Counted from the first letter of the stretch, positions 48,509 through 58,163 are shown. The stretch: 64,000 nucleotides of DNA from Pseudoalteromonas sp. XMcav2-N (GCF_024124545.1 NZ_JAMXSF010000015.1:62001-126000); one strand, 5' to 3'. Notes: generated by a model not told the origin, from the sequence alone. Translations and numbers: made by a program.

Positions 48509-51500
48509 TTGGCCCTCCTTGCATCATTTTTTCAAGTGCTTCTAGGGTAATGAGCCGGTTGCGCTGAGCAAGGTAAACTGCCGCTGTTTTGCCAGCCAAC
48601 TGCATTTGCAGCCCGAGCAATCCATTGTCGGAAAGTCGGATTGCTTGCAGGGTGCAGTGTGGTTTACCGTCGCACAAGGCACTTAACCAGGGGAGATGCT
48701 GGGTTTGGGCATAGCGGCCAATTATCATGTCAAGTCTTTGTCTTTGCTCTTGCGATAGCCTGGCCCAGTCATCTGGCCCTGTAGCCGCAAGGCGCACCTG
48801 CATAAAGGTGGGGTGAGCGGATACGGCAAGCAGCCGCTCCTGAAGCGCTTGTTCAGAGACGGCGTAGTGCTGCTTAAAATCGGAGGCCAGCCACAAGGTT
48901 GCCAGTTCACTGTCTGGGCTGAACAGACGGTAGCCTGATTGCGGAGACGAGCCAATCTCCAGCCCCCGGGTAGCAATCTGACCAGAGACTTTCTCTACTG
49001 TTATCCCCAATCGTGTCATGGCCTTGTGCAGTGCATTAATGGTAGACGTATGTCGAAAATCAGGTTGAGTAAACTGATACGCAATGGCGCTGGGGCGGAT
49101 CTGTGAGGGCGCGCTGTGGCTACGTACCTGCAAACTTAACACCGGCATTCCCGGGTTGTGCCGTACTGCACTTTGGTGTACCACGTTATAAAGTGTTCGT
49201 GTGTTGGTCGGTGCCATGACGTTTGCCTCTTCACTGGCATAAGGGTGGGCACCGGCAATAAGCAGTGCCCGGGCACCGCTGGTCTGGAACAGATCCGTTG
49301 CAAACTGTAGCGTATTACTTTCGAACAGTGGCCGTGGCACCTGAATAGTTAGCGGCGCAGTGGCGTTGAGGTTAATGACATAAAATCCCTGCCCTTGCTG
49401 GTAATAGCTGACTTCGGGCAAAGGACTGATGATCACCAGACGTTGGGCATCATTCATGATCAGCTGCAAGCGATAGCCTACCATGTTGGCGAGCCGGTTA
49501 AGCTGTTGCAGGCGATTGAGATCATCGTCGCCCAGTGAACGTGAACGCAGCTCATAGGAAAGTTTGAATAAAGGCTCGAGGACCTCGTATTCCCACAATG
49601 CAGCCTCGTTTTCTGCAAGCATCCGAAAATGACCGCTGCCCTTGGCACTAATATGTTGAGAAAACTGAGTAACCAACTCTTTAAGTGGCAGACTAATCCG
49701 TTCGACAGGGTACTGAGGTGCATTCACGTTACTTCTTGCTGTATGTGACAAGAGGGTGGCGTAACTCAAGTTGTCGAAGAAGGTTTCCAGCATAGCGCCC
49801 TGATAGCCAGGGTAGGGCAGGTTGTCCTCACTGAGCAGACCAAACTGGCTACGCTCAAACCCTAACAGGCGGGTTAACTGGCGCTGTGACAGCGAGTCGG
49901 GCAGCTGATTGTAAATCCAGAACTGACTGTTGTCGTCAAAGCGCGTTTGCCTCAACTGAGGCCGTGTATATTGGTTAATGGCCCTGAGTTGCAACACCTG
50001 GTTGGTGTTTAGTGCGCTAATAAAGGCCTGATAATAAGCGCTTTGTGGCCGGGTTTGTTGACTGGCTGCCGATGGTGTCACCCGAGTGCCCAGTGCCAGT
50101 GCACTGCTCCCTAAAATGGCGAACAGTTGCCCGGCGGCATCACCTGCCAGACGTTCACTGGTTGGGTAGGGGACGGTCACTATATGTTCACGAACCGGAG
50201 ATTTAGCCAGCGCAAATAAACCTCTGGGGTGTGTTGTCTGAGTATCTTTGATCACCAAAATGGCAGGATTATCAATGAGCACAAAGCCGAGTTCTGCAAG
50301 TACCTGAGCAGCGCGGTATTGGGTGTCGGGATCCTGAGGGTTCTCATTCAGCAATCGAATGGCCCCTCTAAAACGTTGCAATTGTTGTGCTTGCTGATAA
50401 TGGCTGAGGTTCAGCAAGTCGTACCGTGCGGTGTACAGATAGCTTTTGTATTCACTGACATGATGACTCAGCGGGGCACTTTGGGCTTCATCAACTGCAG
50501 CGGGTTGTGTTGGGCTGTGGATCAGAGATGGCACAAACATGATGGCGAAGCCGATACCAAATGCCAGCAGGCCTCCGATCATTGAAGTCTGAAAAGTGGC
50601 CCGCAGTACCAGACCCAGAGCGTTCTTCTGATAGATTTTGAGTGCCAGTAAGGTGGATAGCATATAGCCGAACGCAAATGTGTCCGTGGCTTTGAGTGTC
50701 GGGAAGTAATCGACCACAAAGTAATTCAGCAGCAGCTTGTAGATAAAGCCAATGTTGAAAAACAACAGTAACAGCCGCGCACCCTCAAAGTTTGCATGTT
50801 TGAGGCGGGTAAAGTTAAGCAAGATGGCGCCCAGTGATAAGATCACTGTCGTTTCGATAAAGGTCGTGAGTAGCTTGCTGGGTTGCATGAGCTGCAGTGC
50901 CAGCAGTGCCGGTAACATAATGCCATTGAATTCCCAGCCGTAACGAATATTGGCCCGAGAGGCCAAAAAGGCTGTGATAACCAGGATGATGTACGCTTTA
51001 GGCGCAGCCAGAATAGAAGCGGCAACCGCTTCATACATGATGGCGAGGTTTGCAATGCTGAAATTGGTAAACGGCATCAGAACAAATCGCACCAATACAA
51101 AGGTGATGGCCAGCTGGACTAATGTCACTCGCATACCATAGCGGAAACCACCATTCCACATCACGTTGGCGGTCAGTGCAATGATCACCAGCCCCAGGCT
51201 GTAGAGCTGTCCGGCATAATCGAAGGTAATATCCCACAGCGCCAACACTTGACCTATCTGAGGCCAGAACAAGGTGTCCATAAACACCCGGACCAGAATA
51301 CTGATCAGAATAATGGCAAAGAAGCGATCCCGGCCAAACATTTCTGCATATCCCAGCCGCTCCATCACCACCTTGGCACTAAATCGCATCAAGACATAGA
51401 CAACGATGGCTTCAATCACAATCACGACGGCAGACACGGGGCTGACAATCAGCAGGGGCACCAGATATCCGGGTACCACCAAACCAGTGAGTGGAAAGCC

Positions 51501-51608
51501 AAAACGCAAGTTCAGCATGCAAACAACCGCAATGCCTACCCAAACGGTGGTGATAACAGACTGGCCCAGCCCGCTTCCATCTGGAAAAAGTGGTAACACC
51601 CAATCCAT
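48495..51608 (-). CDS. pgsC: Duplicated CapC/PgsC membrane protein with long C-terminal domain
   Basis: A 1037-residue protein; ordinary PgsC/CapC is about 150. The first about 380 residues are roughly a dozen membrane segments holding two CapC-like units: NLRFGFPLTGLVVPGYLVPLL (about 28-48) and NIRYGWEFNGIMLPALLAL (about 220-238), which share the R-x-G-x-P/F-x-G-x-x-x-P pattern. The remaining 650 residues are soluble and unrecognised (e.g. TSGARALLIAGAHPYASEEA). PgsC partners PgsB in poly-gamma-glutamate synthesis at the membrane. It starts at the stop of the preceding gene (TAATG) and its end overlaps the next gene. Confidence 0.82.
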   Translation of the reverse strand: MDWVLPLFPDGSGLGQSVITTVWVGIAVVCMLNLRFGFPLTGLVVPGYLVPLLIVSPVSAVVIVIEAIVVYVLMRFSAKVVMERLGYAEMFGRDRFFAIILISILVRVFMDTLFWPQIGQVLALWDITFDYAGQLYSLGLVIIALTANVMWNGGFRYGMRVTLVQLAITFVLVRFVLMPFTNFSIANLAIMYEAVAASILAAPKAYIILVITAFLASRANIRYGWEFNGIMLPALLALQLMQPSKLLTTFIETTVILSLGAILLNFTRLKHANFEGARLLLLFFNIGFIYKLLLNYFVVDYFPTLKATDTFAFGYMLSTLLALKIYQKNALGLVLRATFQTSMIGGLLAFGIGFAIMFVPSLIHSPTQPAAVDEAQSAPLSHHVSEYKSYLYTARYDLLNLSHYQQAQQLQRFRGAIRLLNENPQDPDTQYRAAQVLAELGFVLIDNPAILVIKDTQTTHPRGLFALAKSPVREHIVTVPYPTSERLAGDAAGQLFAILGSSALALGTRVTPSAASQQTRPQSAYYQAFISALNTNQVLQLRAINQYTRPQLRQTRFDDNSQFWIYNQLPDSLSQRQLTRLLGFERSQFGLLSEDNLPYPGYQGAMLETFFDNLSYATLLSHTARSNVNAPQYPVERISLPLKELVTQFSQHISAKGSGHFRMLAENEAALWEYEVLEPLFKLSYELRSRSLGDDDLNRLQQLNRLANMVGYRLQLIMNDAQRLVIISPLPEVSYYQQGQGFYVINLNATAPLTIQVPRPLFESNTLQFATDLFQTSGARALLIAGAHPYASEEANVMAPTNTRTLYNVVHQSAVRHNPGMPVLSLQVRSHSAPSQIRPSAIAYQFTQPDFRHTSTINALHKAMTRLGITVEKVSGQIATRGLEIGSSPQSGYRLFSPDSELATLWLASDFKQHYAVSEQALQERLLAVSAHPTFMQVRLAATGPDDWARLSQEQRQRLDMIIGRYAQTQHLPWLSALCDGKPHCTLQAIRLSDNGLLGLQMQLAGKTAAVYLAQRNRLITLEALEKMMQGGPNVLD

Positions 51609-53578
51609 TACAGCGTGCGCTCCTTATTGATGTCGCCGTCGCTACTGGGCGTCACAGACGTAAGCTTGCTTAAAAGCGCATGGGGATCTTCGAGTTGCTG
51701 TAACAGGGTTGTGATGTCGATAAATTCAAACAAAATACCAGCTACCGAGAAAGGCTCTCCTATGGTACTGCTGACCTGGCTTGCGGAGAGTGAGCGAATA
51801 TTGAGGATATAAGTGTCCGTGCCGAGGGTTGCCGGCAAAAATAGCTCACCCTGTTGCAGGGTCAAATAGCGTAGCTTGCCTTTGAGTGTCTCTTTTGGCA
51901 TCGAAGTGATCTTGTCCAACAGATCCAGTGCGGTCATTTCGAACAGTGCAAGGTGATGCTTTTTAGCCAGTTGTTCCAACGGTTGATTGGTCTGTACTAC
52001 CTGGCCAAATAAGTTAAATAACACCGCAGCCGTACGGATTTGATTGAAAACTTGCTCCAGCGTAGAGAGCTTTTGTTCCATTTCTCCAATGGCCGACTTC
52101 ACCTTCTGGCTCAGAGGCTTTTCAAGTGTCAGAGTCAGTGCGCGGGTCAGGGGGCTCAAGGAAGCACGTTGCTGGTTTTGCAACATTCTATAGTGGAAGA
52201 GTAGCTCACCAATCTGACTTGCAAAGCGATTGACATTCTTTACAAAGGCCTTTTCATCAAACTGTTCATTCGGGATCACCGTCATTGCCCAAAACCCCCG
52301 AATGTCGCCGGCATACATTAAAGGCACAACAAATTGACGCTCAAGCTCCTGAAGGCCACTGAAAAACGGACGTGAGGTTTGTACGGCACCGAAGGCTTTG
52401 ATAGCGTCGGAATAAGGCGGACGCTGATAATCACGACGCTGCTCCACGATGTCTTCAATATTGCAGTTGATGGCGCGGATCTCTTCGAGCCTGTGGTCAC
52501 CCTCAAGACGGGCAAGAAAAATGGAACGATTGAGTGCCAATTGCTGATTCACCAGGGTAATAATGGCATCCCAGGGCGTGCTCTCGGTGCTGATAGAGCG
52601 CGGTAAATAGCGGCCCATCATACGTTGATGAACATTGGCAATCAGCTCCAGCAGCTCGTTTTCTTCGAGCCATTTACGGGAGAAAAATACCCATAACATA
52701 GTCACTAAGTTAATCACCAAAAGCTGCCCTATGGGCAATAAGTACTGGAGCGTGACCATCACCAGATAACTGGCCAGCAGGCTTGCAAGAGATAAACTGG
52801 CTGCAATAATGATGCTCAGCGTGAGCGTATTTTTCTGATATACAATGAGTAATAGTGCCAGCAACCCCAGTTGTAACGCCACAGACTGCCACTGTGCCAG
52901 GCGAGTAATTAACTGGTCTTTCTGCAGACTGTCTGCAACATAAGCATGCAAATAGACCGGATTGTTTGCACTGTGCAGCTTGGGTGCCCGCAGTGGTACG
53001 CTAAAACCGAGTTGTTGCTGAGCAATTAACACCACCTTGTCTTCAAGCTGGCTGAGCAACACGTCTTCTTCAAGCAGTCGGGTGCTTGAAAACTTAGGCA
53101 GCGCGCTGGGTGATAGTGCAAAGTTGATCAGTTTGCCGGTGTTGAGATGTTGCGGCCCATAAATGCTTTGCCAGACATTCTGACACTTATCCCGAGGCTT
53201 ACCGAGCACCATGTTATAACCTAACCAGGGTTGTACGTCTGGCAGGCAATAGCGTGGGTCAGCGAAGGGAAAGTACACATTGGCAAACGACATGCTTTGT
53301 TTCGAGACAACATCGGAAAGCACAATAATGGCATTCACTTTATGGTTAAGCAGCTGGGTGATGAGCTCAGATTGCTGGCGTTGTAAATTTGGCGACTCAA
53401 TCACCACAATATCACTGCTCTGCTGCTCAAACAATTGATTAAACTGACTGTAGACATAGGCATTCAGGCGTGCAAATGAGCCATGTACGGCAAACACCAG
53501 AACAACTAAAAATAGCAGTAAAATCGACCAAAACGGCTTTTGTCGCTTGATCATAAAGACTTGTTGTTTGAGCGACAC
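51608..53578 (-). CDS. CHASE2-like membrane sensor with GAF/PAS-like part and no output domain
   Basis: A 656-residue protein. N-terminal membrane segment (about 15-35), an extracytoplasmic CHASE2-like domain (about 40-225, ending KVVLIAQQQLGFSVPLR), then three closely spaced membrane segments (about 232-300), the classical CHASE2 layout. The cytoplasmic part has a GAF-like domain (about 335-465, FVVPLMYAGDIRGFWAMTV), a helical linker and a PAS-like tail (about 505-640). No kinase, cyclase, GGDEF or EAL domain follows. GTG start with a run of six G upstream; an ATG at residue 9 is an alternative. It probably senses envelope or redox state for the capsule machinery (inference). Confidence 0.75.
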   Translation of the reverse strand: MSLKQQVFMIKRQKPFWSILLLFLVVLVFAVHGSFARLNAYVYSQFNQLFEQQSSDIVVIESPNLQRQQSELITQLLNHKVNAIIVLSDVVSKQSMSFANVYFPFADPRYCLPDVQPWLGYNMVLGKPRDKCQNVWQSIYGPQHLNTGKLINFALSPSALPKFSSTRLLEEDVLLSQLEDKVVLIAQQQLGFSVPLRAPKLHSANNPVYLHAYVADSLQKDQLITRLAQWQSVALQLGLLALLLIVYQKNTLTLSIIIAASLSLASLLASYLVMVTLQYLLPIGQLLVINLVTMLWVFFSRKWLEENELLELIANVHQRMMGRYLPRSISTESTPWDAIITLVNQQLALNRSIFLARLEGDHRLEEIRAINCNIEDIVEQRRDYQRPPYSDAIKAFGAVQTSRPFFSGLQELERQFVVPLMYAGDIRGFWAMTVIPNEQFDEKAFVKNVNRFASQIGELLFHYRMLQNQQRASLSPLTRALTLTLEKPLSQKVKSAIGEMEQKLSTLEQVFNQIRTAAVLFNLFGQVVQTNQPLEQLAKKHHLALFEMTALDLLDKITSMPKETLKGKLRYLTLQQGELFLPATLGTDTYILNIRSLSASQVSSTIGEPFSVAGILFEFIDITTLLQQLEDPHALLSKLTSVTPSSDGDINKERTL

Positions 53579-53603
53579 ACGCCCCCCGAAATACCTGGTT
53601 ATG

Positions 53604-55817
53604 TTAATCGTAAGCAGAAAAGTGCAGTGTCAACGTGACGGAGTCGTCAGTTTCCAGTGCCATAAAATCCAAGCCATGCATGCGTTCTGCCTGCCATAAC
53701 CTATTGTTGAGACTAAAAGATTTTTGCCATGAGATCAATGCAAGCTGATCTAGCATGATGGTCGCTTCGCCTTGCTCAGGCGGAGCCTGCTTGATTGCCA
53801 GTTTGACTGCACGTGCAGGCAATTGCTCAGGCCCCAGGGTCTGGCTGTCATCCGGCAGGGTGATGTCATGACGAAATGTCTGCCAATCGTAGCTACCTGA
53901 TTCAATCAGACCGACTTCCTCACTGGAAAATTCCAGGTTGTCTTCCGCGGTGACTATGGTCAGCTCAGCACCCAAAGCGCCAGCGTTGTCACCTTTTGCA
54001 TAGCCAAACAGAGTCAATTCAGAATAGGCTTCTAGTGTCGACTCTGCTGGGGTGATTGGCATGGTACGTAATGTTTGTTTAAACGGCATACGGATAGGCC
54101 GATTATTAAACTGTGTTCGGGATAAGCACATGCCTTGCGTGCCACGCATTGCGCCGGTCAGACAGGGTGTAATGTCATCACTTTCATGTTCCCAGCGGGT
54201 GACTTCATTCACTTCATTGTCATTGTCCCAGTCTTCAAAATCGCCAAACCACATCAGATCTCGGCCAAGTGTTACGTCTGCGGTGCCTGTACTGGTAATT
54301 TTACTCAAAAACGCGTTGCTGGGTGCATACTCACGAAAATCAACAAGGTGTTCTCCTGCTGCCAAGTTCAATGTGACAGTTTTTACCTCTTGTACACCAG
54401 GCGGTGTTTGGAAATAGACATCTCCATAACCTGGTCCGGGCACAATGGCAATCTCAGGGCTCGAAAACTCAGCCAGTCGGCGGATGAGATAGTCACTCAA
54501 AAAACCACTCACCAGCTTGGGCTGATAATCCTCCAGGTAAATAGGGTAGGCTCTGGCGGATTGTGTTTTGGGTGATTGCGTTGGGTCGACCCGTACAGAG
54601 ACGGCAACGCCCAGTAAGGTCTCATGTCGGTTTTGTTCAAATACAAAGTTGCCCAGGCCCAGTAAGGCAGGTACACCGTTATAGAGGCCAAAACCCTGAG
54701 CCACATGAGGGTGGTGGGCTATCATCAGATCAGGTGCGCGACGACTGACGAATTCAAACCGGTTGTTGATATAACGGGTTGGTGCATAAGAGTACTCATC
54801 TCCCCCATGCAGCTGGACAATAGCGTAATCACTGTTGTTACTGGCTTGCTCAACGGCGGCGCTGAGAGCCGTGCTGTCGGTCAGGTCGGCAGCGCCTCCT
54901 TTGTCAGCGGTGGCGATATAAGTGACCTGATGGTCTTCACCGGTAATAGAAGTGGCTGACACCAGCCCAAGCGTTGTGTTACCCACCTTAACAAGGCGGG
55001 GAGCATAGGCTTCAATGGTGTTGTTACCGGCGCCACTGTGGCTAAAACCTACCTGCTCAACAAATTTGATGGTGTCCTCTAACCCCTTTTGCTGATAGTC
55101 AAACACGTGATTGTTACCCAAAGCGACATAATCGATGCCGATTGCGGTTAAGCCCTGCAGGGTATCCGGTAACGAAAAAAAGGCGAACTCTTTGCTTGGG
55201 TGAACCGTCGTGGGTATTGCAAGCACTGGCGATTCGAGATTAACGGAAGCAAAGTCGGCGCTAGCCATGATAGGTTTGACAAACTGTGTCAGGGCAATGG
55301 CACTGCTTGCGGCATTACCTGGTCGGATCATGGCTTCTTCAACATCGGGTAACAGATTTCCCATAGTGGTCAAAGAAGGGTCCATATAGCGGCGGCCAAA
55401 CATGGTATCTCCACCAAACATCAACTCGCTGCTGGTGGCACTTACCTCTTTTAACACGACAGGCAAAGGTTGGTCTTGGTACGCTTTGCTGTTGACGACC
55501 ATCACAATACGTTCATAACCGGGCACTGAGATAGCCAACGTCACGTTGTCGCTACTCAGGTCTGTCAGTGTTAACTGCCCTTGTGCATCGGTACGATACT
55601 GATTATCGAAAAGCTGTACACTCGCATCAGTTAAGGCAGCGTCATTAGAATCCAGCAGCTGCAACGTTAAACCACGCGTTTGATTTTGCTGCTCTTGTTG
55701 CTGCTTTTGCTCTTCCTGCTGTGCTTGTGTCGGGCCAGTCTCGTAAGGGTCCTCTACAGAGCAGGCGCTGAGAAAACACATTACGGGAACAAATGGAATT
55801 AATTTGTAAATATTCAA
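53604..55817 (-). CDS. capA: CapA/PgsA-type lipoprotein, first gene of the capsule operon
   Basis: A 737-residue protein with TTG start (AAGGGG seven bases upstream) and a lipoprotein signal ending LSAC (Cys19). A Gln/Glu-rich linker (about 33-48) and a carboxypeptidase-regulatory-like beta domain (about 50-125) come before the CapA metallophosphatase-like domain (about 130-430): MFGGDTMFGR, NLESPVL, ALGNNHVFDYQQKGL, VQLHGGDEYSYAPT, HHPHVAQG and LGNFVFEQ. A further beta-sandwich-like part runs to the end. CapA/PgsA is required for poly-gamma-glutamate production or attachment in other bacteria. Gap of 25 bp to the next gene. Confidence 0.88.
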   Translation of the reverse strand: MNIYKLIPFVPVMCFLSACSVEDPYETGPTQAQQEEQKQQQEQQNQTRGLTLQLLDSNDAALTDASVQLFDNQYRTDAQGQLTLTDLSSDNVTLAISVPGYERIVMVVNSKAYQDQPLPVVLKEVSATSSELMFGGDTMFGRRYMDPSLTTMGNLLPDVEEAMIRPGNAASSAIALTQFVKPIMASADFASVNLESPVLAIPTTVHPSKEFAFFSLPDTLQGLTAIGIDYVALGNNHVFDYQQKGLEDTIKFVEQVGFSHSGAGNNTIEAYAPRLVKVGNTTLGLVSATSITGEDHQVTYIATADKGGAADLTDSTALSAAVEQASNNSDYAIVQLHGGDEYSYAPTRYINNRFEFVSRRAPDLMIAHHPHVAQGFGLYNGVPALLGLGNFVFEQNRHETLLGVAVSVRVDPTQSPKTQSARAYPIYLEDYQPKLVSGFLSDYLIRRLAEFSSPEIAIVPGPGYGDVYFQTPPGVQEVKTVTLNLAAGEHLVDFREYAPSNAFLSKITSTGTADVTLGRDLMWFGDFEDWDNDNEVNEVTRWEHESDDITPCLTGAMRGTQGMCLSRTQFNNRPIRMPFKQTLRTMPITPAESTLEAYSELTLFGYAKGDNAGALGAELTIVTAEDNLEFSSEEVGLIESGSYDWQTFRHDITLPDDSQTLGPEQLPARAVKLAIKQAPPEQGEATIMLDQLALISWQKSFSLNNRLWQAERMHGLDFMALETDDSVTLTLHFSAYD

Positions 55818-55904
55818 GGCTGCCCCTTAACCTGTACGGCTTAATATCTAGGTCTTTTGTATTATAAATTCATTGTTCACCAAACTGCAATCGTTAAGTA
55901 TTAA

Positions 55905-55942
55905 TAATGCGTACATTGATGACTGAGTTATTGTACGCATTA
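55905..55942. promoter_or_regulatory. 11-bp inverted repeat between the capsule operon and tyrR
   Basis: TAATGCGTACA (55905-55915) and TGTACGCATTA (55932-55942), perfect arms with a 16-base spacer, in the 275-bp region between the divergent capA and tyrR starts. It could be an operator or a hairpin in the tyrR leader. It does not match the TyrR consensus. Confidence 0.7.
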
Positions 55943-56092
55943 ATACGTATTTTTTTCACAGGGAGAATCTCTCTTTTTCATTATAGTTGCTATGGCTAAA
56001 ATCTCTGTCCAAATATGTTTACGTTTTGCTAGTCTGGGGTCTATTCTTAGAGTATGATCCCGCAAAAGGTAGAAAACCGTTTTGAGGAACAA

Positions 56093-57649
56093 ATGCGTTT
56101 AGAAATTCACTGTGCCGATCGGATCGGTATTGCGCAGGAAATTTTGAATATCCTGGTTAAGTACCGGGTTGATCTAAAAGGAATAGAAGTTGATTCCGTC
56201 AATTGCAGAATGTATGTGAGTTTCCCCCCTATTGAGTTTGAACAGTTTCAGAAAATTATGCCTGAAATCAGACTGATCGATGGGGTGGAGGATGTCAGAA
56301 CAACGGCTTTTCTGCCTTCTGAGCGTGAACACAACGAGCTCAACACCTTACTCAGTGCACTTCCCGATGGGGTTATTTCCATTGATGCGAAGGGTTGGGT
56401 GCGTCATTGTAACGATGCTGCATGTCGCGACCTGAACCAACCTGAAGCGGAGATCATGGGTGCCAATATTAATAACTTGCTGAAAGGGTTTAATTTTACC
56501 CGCTGGCTGGAAGGAAAAGATGTATTGGGCCAAACCACGCGGGTTGAAGTAGGCGGCGAAGACTTTATTGCTGATATTTTACCTATCTCTGTCCCACAAG
56601 GTCCTGAAGGAGATGTGCTGGCAGGGGCGGTGATCAATATTAAATCACAAAGTCGACTGGGTCAGCAGGTTAGCGCGTTTCGTCGCTACGGGCAGGAGAG
56701 TTTTGCTGCCATCCATAGCCAGAGTACGGCGATGCGACGAGTTGTCCGCGAAGCGCGAAAAATGGCACAGCTTGAAGCCCCGATTTTAATCACTGGTGAA
56801 ACGGGGACAGGTAAAGAGCTACTTGCACGAGCCTGCCATTACGCGTCTAACCGCTCATTAAAGCCTTTTATTGCACTGTCATGCGCCTCTTTACCTGATG
56901 ATGTCGCCGAGTCAGAGTTATTTGGCTATGCCGGTTACGAAGAAAACAGTGCGCCGAAACGAGGCGTGCTGGAGCAGGCTGATGGAGGCACCGTATTCCT
57001 TGATGAAGTTGGTGAAATGTCAACTCAGCTACAAACCAAATTGCTGCGCTTTTTGCAAGATGGCACGTTCCGAAAAGTGGGTGATGAGAATGAAGTAAAA
57101 GTCAATGTGCGCATCATCGCCGCGACGCAAAAAGATCTTCCTGCAATGGTGCAAGAAGGTAGTTTTCGTGAAGATCTCTACTATCGTATCAATGTCTTAA
57201 CGCTGGAAATTGCCCCTTTGCGTGATCGCAAAGCCGACATTAAGTCACTTGCAGAGCACTTTATTCAAAAGTATGCACAGCAAAGTGGCCATGCAACACC
57301 GGCGCTGGATGAGGAGTGCCTGCAGTTCCTAGAGCAATATCCATGGCCGGGTAATGTCAGACAACTGGAAAATGCCATTTATCGTGCTGTGTCTATGCTA
57401 GACGACAATGAGCTGCGCATTGAACACCTTCAATTACCAACCTTTACCCATGATCTGGGTTATTTGGAATCGGACTTCGAAGGCACATTGGAGCAGGCGG
57501 TTAAGCGTTTTGAAGCAACATTGTTGCGTAAACTCTACCCAGCTTATCCCAGCTCACGTCAGCTGGCTAAACGCTTGGGATTAAGTCATACCGCGGTTGC
57601 AAATAAGCTCAGAGAGTACGGTATTAACCGAAAAACAGTGAAAGTATAA
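56093..57649 (+). CDS. tyrR: TyrR, regulator of aromatic amino acid genes
   Basis: A 518-residue regulator. ATG at 56093 (MRLEIHCADRIG) is chosen for GAGGAA upstream and for the family's N-terminus; the frame opens 13 codons earlier. Parts: ACT domain (1-75), PAS domain (about 80-190), AAA+ domain with Walker A GETGTGKE and Walker B-type GGTVFLDEVGEM, and a C-terminal Fis-like helix-turn-helix (SSRQLAKRLGLSHTAVANKL). The GAFTGA loop needed for sigma-54 is replaced (ELFGYAGYEENSAPKRG), as in known TyrR. It senses tyrosine and phenylalanine and acts on sigma-70 promoters. Here it may control the HPPD gene (box at 33406). Confidence 0.94.
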   Translation: MRLEIHCADRIGIAQEILNILVKYRVDLKGIEVDSVNCRMYVSFPPIEFEQFQKIMPEIRLIDGVEDVRTTAFLPSEREHNELNTLLSALPDGVISIDAKGWVRHCNDAACRDLNQPEAEIMGANINNLLKGFNFTRWLEGKDVLGQTTRVEVGGEDFIADILPISVPQGPEGDVLAGAVINIKSQSRLGQQVSAFRRYGQESFAAIHSQSTAMRRVVREARKMAQLEAPILITGETGTGKELLARACHYASNRSLKPFIALSCASLPDDVAESELFGYAGYEENSAPKRGVLEQADGGTVFLDEVGEMSTQLQTKLLRFLQDGTFRKVGDENEVKVNVRIIAATQKDLPAMVQEGSFREDLYYRINVLTLEIAPLRDRKADIKSLAEHFIQKYAQQSGHATPALDEECLQFLEQYPWPGNVRQLENAIYRAVSMLDDNELRIEHLQLPTFTHDLGYLESDFEGTLEQAVKRFEATLLRKLYPAYPSSRQLAKRLGLSHTAVANKLREYGINRKTVKV

Positions 57650-57652
57650 GGT

Positions 57653-57677
57653 AAGGGGACTGTCAGTCCCCTTATTT
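57653..57677. terminator. Terminator after tyrR, overlapping the end of the convergent gene
   Basis: Stem AAGGGGAC (57653-57660) and GTCCCCTT (57666-57673), loop TGTCA, with ATTTC after it. The stem overlaps the stop codon of the minus-strand gene at 57672. Confidence 0.7.
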
Positions 57678-58163
57678 CTTCGTCCCCATGTTTTTGGTTA
57701 CGCCATCCAGTTTAATATTATCTATACCTTGCTCGGTAAACTTGATAGTGACACTGATATTGTTGCGAACCAGGAAGTAATCAATATCGTCCAGACGCAA
57801 CACATAATCGCCTTTTACGGGGCTCATAAACTGCTTTTTAAATAGCTCAAGTTTGTGGTCCCCAAGCTGCCAGCTGAACCCTTCGATAAAACCAGGGTTA
57901 AACTCCTGGATCCAGACCTTAGAATCATCTTTGCTCAGTGTAATGGCAACAGAGTACGATTCGGGCAATTGAGCCATATCATAGCTGTTATCGCCAATAC
58001 GAAACTTTTGAGCATCCCCTTGCCAGCCAAAGCCAAAGTTAAAATCTTTTTCTATGCCGGTGGGATAAACCAGCTGACCTTTGCCGGGCAAATCAAAATC
58101 AGCCCAGGCGTGACCTGCGCTGAACAAGGTCAATAAATACACTAGCTTGGTTATATATTTCAT
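57672..58163 (-). CDS. Small exported protein of unknown function
   Basis: A 163-residue protein. The ATG at 58163 gives a signal peptide MKYITKLVYLLTLFSAGHAWA; a TTG directly before it is also possible. The mature part is beta-rich (FNFGFGWQGDAQKFRIGD, YSVAITLSKDDSKVWIQEF, DYVLRLDDIDYFLVRN), with no motif I recognise. Convergent with tyrR. Function unknown. Confidence 0.7.
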   Translation of the reverse strand: MKYITKLVYLLTLFSAGHAWADFDLPGKGQLVYPTGIEKDFNFGFGWQGDAQKFRIGDNSYDMAQLPESYSVAITLSKDDSKVWIQEFNPGFIEGFSWQLGDHKLELFKKQFMSPVKGDYVLRLDDIDYFLVRNNISVTIKFTEQGIDNIKLDGVTKNMGTKK

